Shown here: in pieces, positions 16,407 through 24,385 of the stretch
How positions within the stretch are numbered: position 1 is the stretch's first letter
Layout of the letters: every line of letters starts with the position of its first letter
From: Paenibacillus sp. SY21-1
GTDB taxonomy: Bacteria > Bacillota > Bacilli > Paenibacillales > Paenibacillaceae
DNA: 64,000 bases
Direction: 5' to 3'
NCBI RefSeq assembly: GCF_005222705.1
Contig: NZ_STGF01000003.1
Location: 124,001-188,000, forward strand
Translations under genes and position numbers: made by a program
Notes under the pieces: model-generated
What the model was told of the DNA's origin: nothing
The model's database searches: none
The model's input: only the letters and a program-made list of their open reading frames with translations

Positions 16407-17101
16407 GTCGCATCCCTGATGCAGTAGCCAATACCCCGAACTGTATGAATTAACTCCGCTCCAAAACCTTCGTCTACTTTTTTTCGTACATAACGAATAT
16501 AGACATCCACGACGTTCGTGTTGCCCGAGTAATCGTACCCCCATACCTCCGTCAGCAATTGATCGCGGCTAAGCACAAGCTTCTTGTTCCGCAGCAGGTA
16601 AGCGAGCAGATCAAACTCCCGCTGCGTCAGCGCTATCGGCTGCCCAGCCCGTTCTACCTCGCGTGTGCTCGCATTCAGCCTCAAATCGGAAGCTGTCAGC
16701 CAATCGCCCACTTGCTGCTCCTCCGGAGCGCGTGCCGATGACTTACGGAAAGAAGCACGAATACGAGCAAGCAGTTCCTCCATTTCGAACGGTTTCGTCA
16801 AATAGTCATTTGCCCCAAGGTCGAGCCCGGTCACTTTGTCAGATACGGTGCTTTTGGCGGTAAGCATGATAATAGGCGTATCGTTGTCAACTGCGCGAAT
16901 ACGCTGCAACAATTCAATTCCGCTTATCCCCGGCAGCATCACATCAAGCAGAATAAGCGCAATACCGCCTGCTTTATATTCCGCCCATCCCTCCACCCCA
17001 TCTGGGGCGAGCCTCACCTCGTAGCCTTCACTTTCAAGCTCTATCTGAAGCAGACGGGCGATTCGGCGCTCATCCTCAACGACCAATATCGTCTCATTCA
17101 A
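16403..17101 (-). CDS. OmpR/PhoB-family response regulator
   Basis: 232 residues. The receiver domain has acidic residues E9-D10, phospho-acceptor Asp53 (LLDVMLPG), Thr in MLTAKS and Lys in LTKPF. The C-terminal winged helix (LTQREFDLLAYLLRNKKLVLSRDQL...VDVYIRYVRKKVD...IHTVRGIGY) is typical of OmpR/PhoB. It is first in the operon with the histidine kinase and probably drives the two PepSY genes downstream as well as itself. The ATG at 17099-17101 has AAGGAGGAAAC upstream. Confidence 0.93.
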   Translation of the reverse strand: MNETILVVEDERRIARLLQIELESEGYEVRLAPDGVEGWAEYKAGGIALILLDVMLPGISGIELLQRIRAVDNDTPIIMLTAKSTVSDKVTGLDLGANDYLTKPFEMEELLARIRASFRKSSARAPEEQQVGDWLTASDLRLNASTREVERAGQPIALTQREFDLLAYLLRNKKLVLSRDQLLTEVWGYDYSGNTNVVDVYIRYVRKKVDEGFGAELIHTVRGIGYCIRDAT

Positions 17102-17297
17102 TGGACGTTTCCTCCTTGCAGCGTTTCCTTTTCATTTAAGCATAACGAAAACACAACCTCTCGTCTATTCGGCTGGGCCGATTCAGCTGTCAGACTTGAG
17201 ACGGGGCTTTATCAGGACAAAGGTCGGTTTAACAATTGGCTTATCCAGTGATACAGTACATAAAGGGATATTTACCATCTATTGGAGGGTCTTGAAC

Positions 17298-17972
17298 ATG
17301 AAAAAACATGACCATAAGTCACTTGTATGGAGCCGCACGCTGTTAGCCATTTTTGCGCTGGCGGTTGGCGCTTATGCACTGCTCCTGTATGGCAGTCCGG
17401 CTAACTTGCGCGACCAGCAATTTGTTCTCGCCAAGGAAGGTGTGCCTGGGTTATGGTACAGCGTCCTGTGGGTCCATGCTGTCACCGGCGGCTTGGCGCT
17501 GGCTCTGGGGTGGGTGCAATTTATTAAACGGGTACGCCTCAAAAGTCCTTCCGTGCATCGTGCCATTGGCATGATCTATGTGGTTATGAATGGAGTTAGC
17601 GGTGTGACGGGTCTCTATATGGCTTATTACGCAGATGGGGGCTTGATCGGACGATTGGGATTTGGAGCCTTGTCCGTACTGTGGCTTTATTCTCTTTACC
17701 GCGGTATGCACAGCATATTCGTCCTTAAAAACAGTTCGGCTCACGGACGCTGGATGATACGCAACTATGCGCTGACCTGTGCAGCGATTGCACTTCGTAT
17801 CTATACCCCTTTGGCTGCCATTCTGTTTGGCCTTGACGACACGAACGGCAGCTTTGATTCTTTTACGGTCATAGCATGGTTATGCTGGATACCCAATCTG
17901 CTGCTGGCTGAATGGCTGATTCGCAATACTGGAGGCAGACGCAGACGCCGGGGGCGGCGACCGTTGTTCTAG
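17298..17972 (+). CDS. DUF2306-like multi-pass membrane protein
   Basis: 224 residues from the ATG at 17298 behind GGAGGGTC; a longer frame to 17196 has no ribosome site. About six hydrophobic segments are visible: LLAIFALAVGAYALLLY, VTGGLALALGWVQF, AIGMIYVVMNGVSGVTG, LGFGALSVLWLYSLY, and two near the C-terminus. HRAIGMIY and HGRWMIRNYALT are conserved histidine/arginine motifs in DUF2306 proteins, whose function is unknown. The C-terminus is an Arg-rich tail (GGRRRRRGRR). It is a single gene, convergent with the esterase gene, and no close terminator is visible in the 27-base gap. Confidence 0.78.
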   Translation: MKKHDHKSLVWSRTLLAIFALAVGAYALLLYGSPANLRDQQFVLAKEGVPGLWYSVLWVHAVTGGLALALGWVQFIKRVRLKSPSVHRAIGMIYVVMNGVSGVTGLYMAYYADGGLIGRLGFGALSVLWLYSLYRGMHSIFVLKNSSAHGRWMIRNYALTCAAIALRIYTPLAAILFGLDDTNGSFDSFTVIAWLCWIPNLLLAEWLIRNTGGRRRRRGRRPLF

Positions 17973-17999
17973 GGGCCACTCCATACGGATGTCAGCACG

Positions 18000-18965
18000 C
18001 TACACAAACCAGTCAGCGAATCGGTTATATACGTATTCCTGTTTAATTTCGGTCTGTCCCTGGCCCCCTCCTTCATGTCCATTGAAGGGATAAATAATGA
18101 CTTCTTTATCGCTGGCAATCCGATTGTAAGTAGCGAAATACATGAGCGGCGGGCATGTTTCATCCTTAAGCGCCACCGATGCCAGCACCGGACATGTGAT
18201 ACGATCAGCCATATTCATCGTGTCGAAATAGCTCAGATTGTCCATGATCAAGTCCGTCTGCTCCGGATGCCGTTTCAAATAATCAGCTACTGCGCCAAAT
18301 GCGCCGTGATTGCCTTCAATCCGCGCAACCAGATTGCTGTTGCTAGGCACATCAACGAGCGCTGCAGCGGGACGATCGTCAAGCGCCGCGACAGCCATGC
18401 CAAGACCGCCGCCTTGACTGCCTCCCTCCAGAATAATGCGTTTCGGATCAATCTCTGCACGTGAACAAGCAAAGTCTATAGCCCTCAAGCAATCCATATA
18501 GACATATCGGTAATAATATTCGTATTTATCGTGTACGCCTTTGCTCGCTACATTGCTAAGAAAACCGTGGGTATAGGCTGTCGCATTGCCTGTCGGGCCG
18601 CCTTGATCACGGCAGTCCACGGACAGAACGGCCATGCCCATCATGATCCAATTCATAAATTGAGACGGCTCTCCCCTGCTGCCTGTGAAGCCGTGATAAT
18701 GAATCAAACAAGGGTATTGGTCCTTATTCAGAAAGGTCGGGACGATCAGCCAGCCGTGAATCCGGGTATCGTCCAGCCCATTATAGGAAATGGCGTGCAC
18801 GCTTACATGCTTGCCAGGATAATCCACCTGCTCGGATGCCGGCTCAAGTGGTTTTTCCGCTGCCAGACGAAGCGTTTCCGCCCAGAAACTATCGAAATCC
18901 TCCTGCTTGGTCAGCTCCGGATAATACTGATACAGCTCTCTTGTCGCTTGCTCGATATAACCCAT
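18000..18965 (-). CDS. Carbohydrate esterase family 7 (acetyl xylan esterase / cephalosporin-C deacetylase)
   Basis: 321 residues, the length of the CE7 family. Visible features are the alpha/beta-hydrolase nucleophile elbow GGSQGGG, an Asp in LKDETCPP, and the His in GHEGGGQ near the C-terminus that matches the family HE motif. The family's RGQ motif appears as CRDQGG, a variant. No signal peptide, so the enzyme is cytoplasmic and should deacetylate short imported xylo-oligosaccharides. It lies 105 bases after the beta-sandwich protein gene on the same strand, and the xylosidase operon is elsewhere in the window, so a hemicellulose role fits. Confidence 0.88.
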   Translation of the reverse strand: MGYIEQATRELYQYYPELTKQEDFDSFWAETLRLAAEKPLEPASEQVDYPGKHVSVHAISYNGLDDTRIHGWLIVPTFLNKDQYPCLIHYHGFTGSRGEPSQFMNWIMMGMAVLSVDCRDQGGPTGNATAYTHGFLSNVASKGVHDKYEYYYRYVYMDCLRAIDFACSRAEIDPKRIILEGGSQGGGLGMAVAALDDRPAAALVDVPSNSNLVARIEGNHGAFGAVADYLKRHPEQTDLIMDNLSYFDTMNMADRITCPVLASVALKDETCPPLMYFATYNRIASDKEVIIYPFNGHEGGGQGQTEIKQEYVYNRFADWFV

Positions 18966-19070
18966 TCATGCGTCCCCCTATTGTATGTACATTCATTCTT
19001 GCCTACATAGGTTCGACAATAAAACGCTCAATCCTACCCGACCTAGCTATGTTTCTATTTCCCACCGTCA

Positions 19071-20111
19071 TTATGTTCTGAAATCCAGCTTAACGGAAAG
19101 TCCCCAGCCAAAAGGCTCAACATTGGTTAGTTCGGCTCGTATCCTGTTCATTCCAGCCTTTCCTCGTACGCGTACCGTGTCATTGGACGAGCGAATGCGT
19201 CCATCAGCGGTTGGCGGCTTCCAGCGCCATTCCCCTTCATACACCAAATCGTCATTGAGCCACAAACGAAGCCCATCACTGAAGCCGATCATCAGGACAC
19301 CGTCTGCCTCTTCTCCAAGCTCGAACAGCCCTGTAGCTATGCGGGAGGCTCCCGCTTCCGGCTCATATAACCGATTTAAATTCAACGTCCCGTTCTCTTC
19401 AACAAGTACCGGCAGCCACTCGCCTCCTGCCGACTCTCGCTCACTGTTCGGTTGCTCTTGCGATACGAGCCACTCTGTTACGAAGCCTTCACTTTTCAAT
19501 CGGCTATAATCGGCAACGCTTCTCTCCAACTCGACATAAGCGATTTCAGTAACTGAAAAATGGCGAATACACGCAGGCAGATAGCTCCAGAATCCGATAG
19601 CCCCTTCTACAGGCCCATGTTGAAGATGCGTAATGACAAGCTGCGGCTCCTCGGCATGATTTAGAAATACGCGTGCTCCAGTTGGATGAACCTCCAGCGC
19701 CAGCTTCATCCATTTCCTGGTCGTATTCGGAAGCGGCTTCTGATACCGTGTGCCGTTATAAATTTGCCAGGTCATCGAACCGTTCATAATCGGATCATAC
19801 TGAATCTCCTCCGGTCCCATGTACACCAATTCATAGTTGGACTTGTCCCGGGCTCCAAACACAAGTCCGATAAAACCGGCTTGTCCCGGCAGCGCAACCT
19901 CAGCCTCCAGCCTATAGGAGCGATAAGGGATCTTATCCTTGCAAAGTACAGCCTTGCCGAGCGAATCCAGATACAGCGCGTTCTTCTCCTGCCACTGTCC
20001 AGCGTAAGCACCCGCCTGACCCAGGTGAAATGATTCAAGACCGTCCGTCAAGCTCCAGTTCATCTGTCTGCCGGTTGCCTGTAAAGGCTCTGTAGGTTTG
20101 CTTCCCATCAT
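19071..20111 (-). CDS. Beta-sandwich protein of unknown function, probably carbohydrate-related
   Basis: 346 residues with no signal peptide. Residues ~15-185 look like a concanavalin-A/DUF1080-type jelly roll (SYRLEAEVALPGQAGFIGLVF, YELVYMGPEE, WMKLALEVHPTGARVFLN, GAIGFWSYLPACIRHFSV). Residues ~245-346 form a second beta domain resembling the accessory fold that presents small amplitudes of sugar-hydrolase substrates (ADGVLMIGFSDGLRLWLNDD, VRVRGKAGMNRIRAELTN). No catalytic signature is clear. A strong promoter with a perfect palindrome in its spacer drives the gene, and the CE7 esterase downstream may be co-transcribed. I infer a role in glycan binding or hydrolysis, without knowing the substrate. 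Confidence 0.72.
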   Translation of the reverse strand: MMGSKPTEPLQATGRQMNWSLTDGLESFHLGQAGAYAGQWQEKNALYLDSLGKAVLCKDKIPYRSYRLEAEVALPGQAGFIGLVFGARDKSNYELVYMGPEEIQYDPIMNGSMTWQIYNGTRYQKPLPNTTRKWMKLALEVHPTGARVFLNHAEEPQLVITHLQHGPVEGAIGFWSYLPACIRHFSVTEIAYVELERSVADYSRLKSEGFVTEWLVSQEQPNSERESAGGEWLPVLVEENGTLNLNRLYEPEAGASRIATGLFELGEEADGVLMIGFSDGLRLWLNDDLVYEGEWRWKPPTADGRIRSSNDTVRVRGKAGMNRIRAELTNVEPFGWGLSVKLDFRT

Positions 20112-20143
20112 TCCACCCCTTCCACATTTTTGTAATTATTTAT

Positions 20144-20172
20144 ATAATATAGAACATATGTTCTGTTGTCAA
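20144..20172 (-). promoter_or_regulatory. Promoter with AGAACATATGTTCT palindrome in the spacer
   Basis: TTGACA (20167-20172) and TATTAT (20144-20149) are 17 bases apart on the minus strand. The spacer contains the perfect palindrome AGAACATATGTTCT (20151-20164). GAAC-N4-GTTC is the core of the Gram-positive LexA/SOS box, although flanking C/G are replaced by A/T. It could equally be the operator of a sugar repressor. Confidence 0.7.
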
Positions 20173-20272
20173 TCTTTCTTAACATATCTGGATAACTCAT
20201 CTCATCAGCGGCACCGCCAGTCCCGTCTCTTTCTATGAAGATTATTTTTTCTTATGCGGGCATACAGCTCTA

Positions 20273-20322
20273 TAACAAAATAAGGCCACCGATATGATAT
20301 GCTCGGCAGCCTCATTTTGTTA
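20273..20322 (-). terminator. Long hairpin terminator after the XRE gene
   Basis: TAACAAAAT-AGGC and CCGA pair with TCGG, GCCT and ATTTTGTTA across a nine-base loop, giving a ~20-bp imperfect stem ending in ATTTTGTTA. It lies just past the XRE stop at 20326. Confidence 0.7.
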
Positions 20323-20325
20323 CCT

Positions 20326-21111
20326 TTAGTCGATAATCTTTTTCCTGATTTTTCTCCAGAAGCCGTTATCCCTCTGACTAGTATGCTTCTCATTGTTGAT
20401 TAGCAGACTGTAAGAAGTCCACAGCATGGATGTTCGAATGATTACATAAGCTCCCAGTGCACTCAATACGATGCAAACCGGATAATAGGGGACTAATGCT
20501 CCCTCGGATATTCCCTTTTTCTCTAGCAAAAAAGCCATTCCTCCTACCGCCACCATGCCAGAACCCATGATAATCAATGCAGTATACCTGTTCTTCAGCC
20601 GATTCAAACGTTCCGTCAATTGCTTCACATAACCCTGATCCAGCATAAGAGCTTCTTTCTCCAGCACTTGGTACCGTTCCTCATCTTTAAGTATGGCAGA
20701 CACGAAAGCAATGACGCCCCCTGCCGCCAACATGATCATAAGAATGGAATACACGACCGGCTCCTGCGGGAGCATCAAATACGGCAGACAAGCCATAATT
20801 AGCAAGCACACGCCTGACGCAATGCGATTGGTTGACTTCTGCTGATGACTCAAATACCCTTCAGCCATCTCTTGACTGACGTAATATCCTCTCTCTTCAA
20901 CGCCGCCCTTCACCTCGCTCTCCTTCAGCAAATAATCGATAGACACCTCGAAAATATTTCCAATCATTAGCAGCTTTTCGGTTTCGGGGAACCCTTGTCC
21001 GTTTTCCCACTTGCTGACCGCTTGTCTGGTTGTGGACAGTTTTTCGGCCAGCGCTTCCTGGGAAAAACCTTTTTCCTTTCTAAGTTGCAACAATTTTTCG
21101 CTAAAAGACAT
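20326..21111 (-). CDS. XRE-family regulator with C-terminal transmembrane helices
   Basis: 261 residues. Residues 4-62 are a Cro/CI-type helix-turn-helix (LRKEKGFSQEALAEKLSTTR, QAVSKWENGQGFP). After a linker come two pairs of hydrophobic helices (about 98-140 and 175-228: VCLLIMACLPYLML, ILMIMLAAGGVIAFVSAIL, LIIMGSGMVAVGGMAFLL, YYPVCIVLSALGAYVII), with a charged amphipathic stretch between them. The DNA-binding domain is therefore tethered to the membrane. Such one-component regulators are common in Bacillota, often beside ABC transporters; the targets are unknown. TAAAGGAG precedes the ATG at 21109-21111. Confidence 0.85.
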   Translation of the reverse strand: MSFSEKLLQLRKEKGFSQEALAEKLSTTRQAVSKWENGQGFPETEKLLMIGNIFEVSIDYLLKESEVKGGVEERGYYVSQEMAEGYLSHQQKSTNRIASGVCLLIMACLPYLMLPQEPVVYSILMIMLAAGGVIAFVSAILKDEERYQVLEKEALMLDQGYVKQLTERLNRLKNRYTALIIMGSGMVAVGGMAFLLEKKGISEGALVPYYPVCIVLSALGAYVIIRTSMLWTSYSLLINNEKHTSQRDNGFWRKIRKKIID

Positions 21112-21304
21112 AGGCTTACTCTCCTTTACTATTTATGACACTAATTGTAGAGAAACAATAGGGTCAATGCTATACGCTTGAGGTTGCGTTTGCGCTACTT
21201 GCAGTTGCACCTATGTAATTCTGAGTAAATGGATATTAACAGAACTGGCTATCATCGTAATCCTCCCTTTATCCTGAGCGCTTGCCTGCCTATTAACGTA
21301 AAGC

Positions 21305-21469
21305 TAGGGCGTGTCTGCGAACGCTGAGGACAGCAAATTCAGCCGAATTTTCGTGCCATGCAAGGCGCGTTTGTGAAGGCGTACCGGGGGTACATCAAGC
21401 AAACGGAACGAAGCAGGGGGGCAAAAGGCGGTGAAAGGTTCCACTAAACGGGTTTTCAGACACGCCCTA
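21305..21469. mobile_element. MITE-like element with 11-13 bp terminal inverted repeats
   Basis: TAGGGCGTGTCTG (21305-21317) and CAGACACGCCCTA (21457-21469) are perfect inverted repeats bounding 165 bases with no gene. If the outer TA pairs are target duplications, the element is 161 bases with 11-bp ends, resembling non-autonomous relatives of TA-targeting transposons. A second copy was not found in this window. Confidence 0.55.
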
Positions 21470-21480
21470 ATTAAGGACGC

Positions 21481-21520
21481 AAAAAGAGACCGGAGCGTAT
21501 CTTCCACGCATCCGGCCCTG
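21481..21520 (-). terminator. Intrinsic terminator of the ABC exporter gene
   Basis: Minus-strand stem CCGGA-GCG / CGC-TCCGG with flanking pairs and a loop of about eight bases, followed by T5. It begins about 25 bases beyond the stop at 21546. Confidence 0.75.
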
Positions 21521-21545
21521 TATTCCTATAATGATATGCTGCACC

Positions 21546-23258
21546 CTAACCAAATTGGGCTTTATGCAGCCTGCTGTATACGCCTCCAGCAGCTAGCAGC
21601 TCTCCGTGTGTTCCCTGCTCCGATACTCCTTGTTCCGCTACGACGACAATCCGATCTGCGTCTTTGATCGTAGCCAGCCGATGAGCAATCACAAGCGTCG
21701 TGCGTCCCTCCGACAGCTCGGATAATGCTAGCTGGATAGCTGCCTCCGTCTCGGTGTCCAATGCCGATGTCGCTTCATCCAGAATGAGGATAGGAGGGTT
21801 TTTCAGGAACATGCGAGCGATAGACAAGCGCTGCTTCTGGCCGCCGGACAGTTTGACGCCACGCTCTCCGATTAAGGTGTCCAGACCTTCTGGCTGGGAG
21901 CGAATCAGCTCCTCCAGCTGCGCGCGCCGCGCCGCCGCCCATATTTCCTCCTCGGAGGAGCCGAGACGGCCGTACTCGATGTTCTCGCGAATCGTCCCGT
22001 CAAACAGGAATACATCCTGCTGCACAATCCCGATATGATCCCTTAGCGATTTCAGCGTCATTCGGCGAATGTCGATGCCGTCGATCGTAATGCTTCCCTC
22101 CTGCACATCGTAAAAACGCGGCAGCAGACTGCAAAGCGTGGATTTGCCGGCTCCCGAAGGACCGACCAGCGCCACCGTTTCCCCCGCGCGCACGAATAGC
22201 GTTGCGTCTTTCAGCACCGTTTCCTTCCCTTCGTATCCGAAGGAGATGCTGTTGAATGCAATATCGCCGCGCAAGTTTGCTGCCTGAACCGCATCTGGCG
22301 ATTCCGCCACATCCGGCTCCGTATCCAGCAGCTCCTGGAACCTTCTGAAGCCCGCGACCCCTTTCGGGAACGTTTCAATAATGGAGTTAATCTGGTTAAT
22401 CGGCCCAAGAAAGACGTTGGACAACATGATAAAAGCGATAAACTCTCCATAAGTCATTTGCTTGTCGATAACGAACCAGGTTCCGCATACAAGCACAAAC
22501 AGGGAAACAAATTTCATGAGCAAAAAGCTTAAGGAGGAGTTCCATGCCATGATCCGGTACGTCAACAGCTTCGTCATCCGAAACCGCTCGTTGTTGGCGG
22601 CAAAACGTTTGATTTCAAAGTTCTCGTTTCCGAAAGCCTGTACGACGCGGATACCGCTCACGTTGTTTTCCACGCGCGCATTGTAATCGGCGATATCGGA
22701 GAACATCGTCTTGAACGCCTTGGACATTTTGCGGCTGAAATAGAGCGACAAATAAATCATCAACGGCACGATAATAAAGGTAAGAACCGCCAGCTTCCAG
22801 TTAATGCCCAGCATAATGCCGAAGGCGCCAAGCAGCGTCATCACGGCGATAAACAGATCCTCGGGGCCGTGATGGGCAATTTCTCCGATATCCATTAAAT
22901 CGTTCGTCATTCTCGATACCAGGTGACCGGTTTTATTGTTGTCAAAAAATCGGAAGCTCAGCTTTTGTACACGCTCAAACAGCTTTCTGCGCATGTCCGA
23001 TTCAATGTTAATGCCTAGCTTATGCCCGTAATAGGTAACGACATAATGCAAAGCCGAACTGATGACATAGATGCCGAGCAACCCTAGGCAAGCATATAGA
23101 ATAACGCTCCAGTCGCCGCTCGGCAGCAATTGATCGACTACGCGATTGACCGCCAGCGGGAATACAAGCTCCAGCAGAGCGGCCAGAATGGCGCAGGTAA
23201 AGTCTATCGTGAATAGGGCCTTGTAAGGGCGGTAGTAAGCAAAAAAGAGCCTGAGCAT
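21546..23258 (-). CDS. ABC exporter-fold protein (membrane domain fused to ATPase)
   Basis: 570 residues. The N-terminal ~310 residues are a six-helix type I exporter domain. The C-terminal ATPase has Walker A GPSGAGKST, signature LSGGQKQR, Walker B LILDEATSALD and the switch His in VIAHRL. It is a half-transporter that would homodimerise. Unusually it sits 25 bases after a siderophore-binding lipoprotein gene in a Fur-controlled operon. Two roles are plausible: export of a siderophore or its emptied form, or import in the manner of mycobacterial IrtAB, which use this fold. Sequence alone does not decide. It is also similar to general multidrug exporters. Confidence 0.88.
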   Translation of the reverse strand: MLRLFFAYYRPYKALFTIDFTCAILAALLELVFPLAVNRVVDQLLPSGDWSVILYACLGLLGIYVISSALHYVVTYYGHKLGINIESDMRRKLFERVQKLSFRFFDNNKTGHLVSRMTNDLMDIGEIAHHGPEDLFIAVMTLLGAFGIMLGINWKLAVLTFIIVPLMIYLSLYFSRKMSKAFKTMFSDIADYNARVENNVSGIRVVQAFGNENFEIKRFAANNERFRMTKLLTYRIMAWNSSLSFLLMKFVSLFVLVCGTWFVIDKQMTYGEFIAFIMLSNVFLGPINQINSIIETFPKGVAGFRRFQELLDTEPDVAESPDAVQAANLRGDIAFNSISFGYEGKETVLKDATLFVRAGETVALVGPSGAGKSTLCSLLPRFYDVQEGSITIDGIDIRRMTLKSLRDHIGIVQQDVFLFDGTIRENIEYGRLGSSEEEIWAAARRAQLEELIRSQPEGLDTLIGERGVKLSGGQKQRLSIARMFLKNPPILILDEATSALDTETEAAIQLALSELSEGRTTLVIAHRLATIKDADRIVVVAEQGVSEQGTHGELLAAGGVYSRLHKAQFG

Positions 23259-23283
23259 TCAAACTTTCCTTTCAATTGGGGGG

Positions 23284-24300
23284 TTACCGCCCAGCTTGCA
23301 GACCGACAAGCCAATCAGCCAGCTCCTTCGTCTGCTCCAGCACAGCCAGCGGGTCGTAGTACCAGGAGCGCTCCTCGGGCCACACATATAGCCTTTTATT
23401 CTTAACGGCCGGAAGCGCGCCCCAGATCGGGTCTTTCTCAAAGTCTTCAACCGTTCGGTTGTTGGCTGTTACGATCAAATAATCGCCTGCATATTGTCCA
23501 AGCATTTCTGGAGATATTTCGGCCCATTGCTTCTCCATCAGACTTTCCGCAATTTCTCCCGGCGGCTTTCGGCCCAATACCTGATACACAGGCTGGCCTC
23601 CTCGCCCGAAGTTGTCCCCGTAGGCCCATGTGCTCTTGTCGGTGTATTCCAGAATCGAGAACGTTGCTTCTTCCGGAATAACGGCATCGACGCGCGCCTT
23701 CTGCTCCTCATTGCTGCGTTCGAAATTTTCGAGCCAGGCTGCCGCTTCCGCCTCTTTCCCGAGTACATCGCCGAAATAGGTTAACTCTTCCCGGGCGTTT
23801 TTCAATTCGCCGTACGGAACGACGACGGTAGGGGCAATTTTGCTAAGCACATCGTAAGTATCGTTATTGCCCGTAATAATCAAATCGGGCTGCAGCTCCA
23901 AAATTTTTTCCGCGGAAGGCTGCCCATAAACGCCGGAATTCTCCACCTCTTGCAAGGCTGCCTTAAAGTAATAGTTTTCAAGCGTTAGCCCCGGCGCGCC
24001 AATTGGAATAACATCAAGCGCAATCAGCGCGCCGAGGTATTCCTCCGCAACGATGCGCGTCGGTTGAACGGGAATTTCAATATCTCCGTTTATCGTCGAT
24101 ATCGTTTTAATCGCCGGCTCCTGCGCAGCAGTCGGAGCTGCGGTTGCCTCTGTCGGCGCGTCGGACGATAAGGACTGGGACGCGGCTTCGTCCCGATTGC
24201 CGCAAGCGGCCAGCAGGATAACGAGCGTTAGCCAGACAGAAGCAAAAACGGACAGCCTGCGGCTACTCAATGTGCGGTAATGTGTTGGTGACAAATTCAT
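23284..24300 (-). CDS. Ferric-siderophore-binding lipoprotein
   Basis: 338 residues. Lipobox LLAAC at about residue 33, Ala/Thr-rich linker, then a class III binding fold (TRIVAEEYLGALIALDVIPIG, SAEKILELQPDLIITGNNDT, WAEISPEMLGQYAGDYLIVTAN). It is the first gene of a two-gene operon with an exporter-fold ABC protein, downstream of a near-perfect Fur operator. An AraC/binding-protein fusion regulator immediately upstream on the same strand is the likely activator. The start at 24298-24300 is supported by AAAGGGGAG. No FecCD permease is in this operon. Confidence 0.87.
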   Translation of the reverse strand: MNLSPTHYRTLSSRRLSVFASVWLTLVILLAACGNRDEAASQSLSSDAPTEATAAPTAAQEPAIKTISTINGDIEIPVQPTRIVAEEYLGALIALDVIPIGAPGLTLENYYFKAALQEVENSGVYGQPSAEKILELQPDLIITGNNDTYDVLSKIAPTVVVPYGELKNAREELTYFGDVLGKEAEAAAWLENFERSNEEQKARVDAVIPEEATFSILEYTDKSTWAYGDNFGRGGQPVYQVLGRKPPGEIAESLMEKQWAEISPEMLGQYAGDYLIVTANNRTVEDFEKDPIWGALPAVKNKRLYVWPEERSWYYDPLAVLEQTKELADWLVGLQAGR

Positions 24301-24316
24301 TCTCCCCTTTTATCAT

Positions 24317-24331
24317 CGATAATCATTATCA
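24317..24331 (-). promoter_or_regulatory. Fur box upstream of the binding protein/ABC operon
   Basis: CGATAATCATTATCA matches the 7-1-7 operator TGATAAT-N-ATTATCA at all but the first base, 17 bases upstream of the start codon. Confidence 0.85.
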
Positions 24332-24385
24332 TCAATACTTTACAGCCAGTCCATTGAATTGACCATGCCTCCGTGTGATTTCCGT

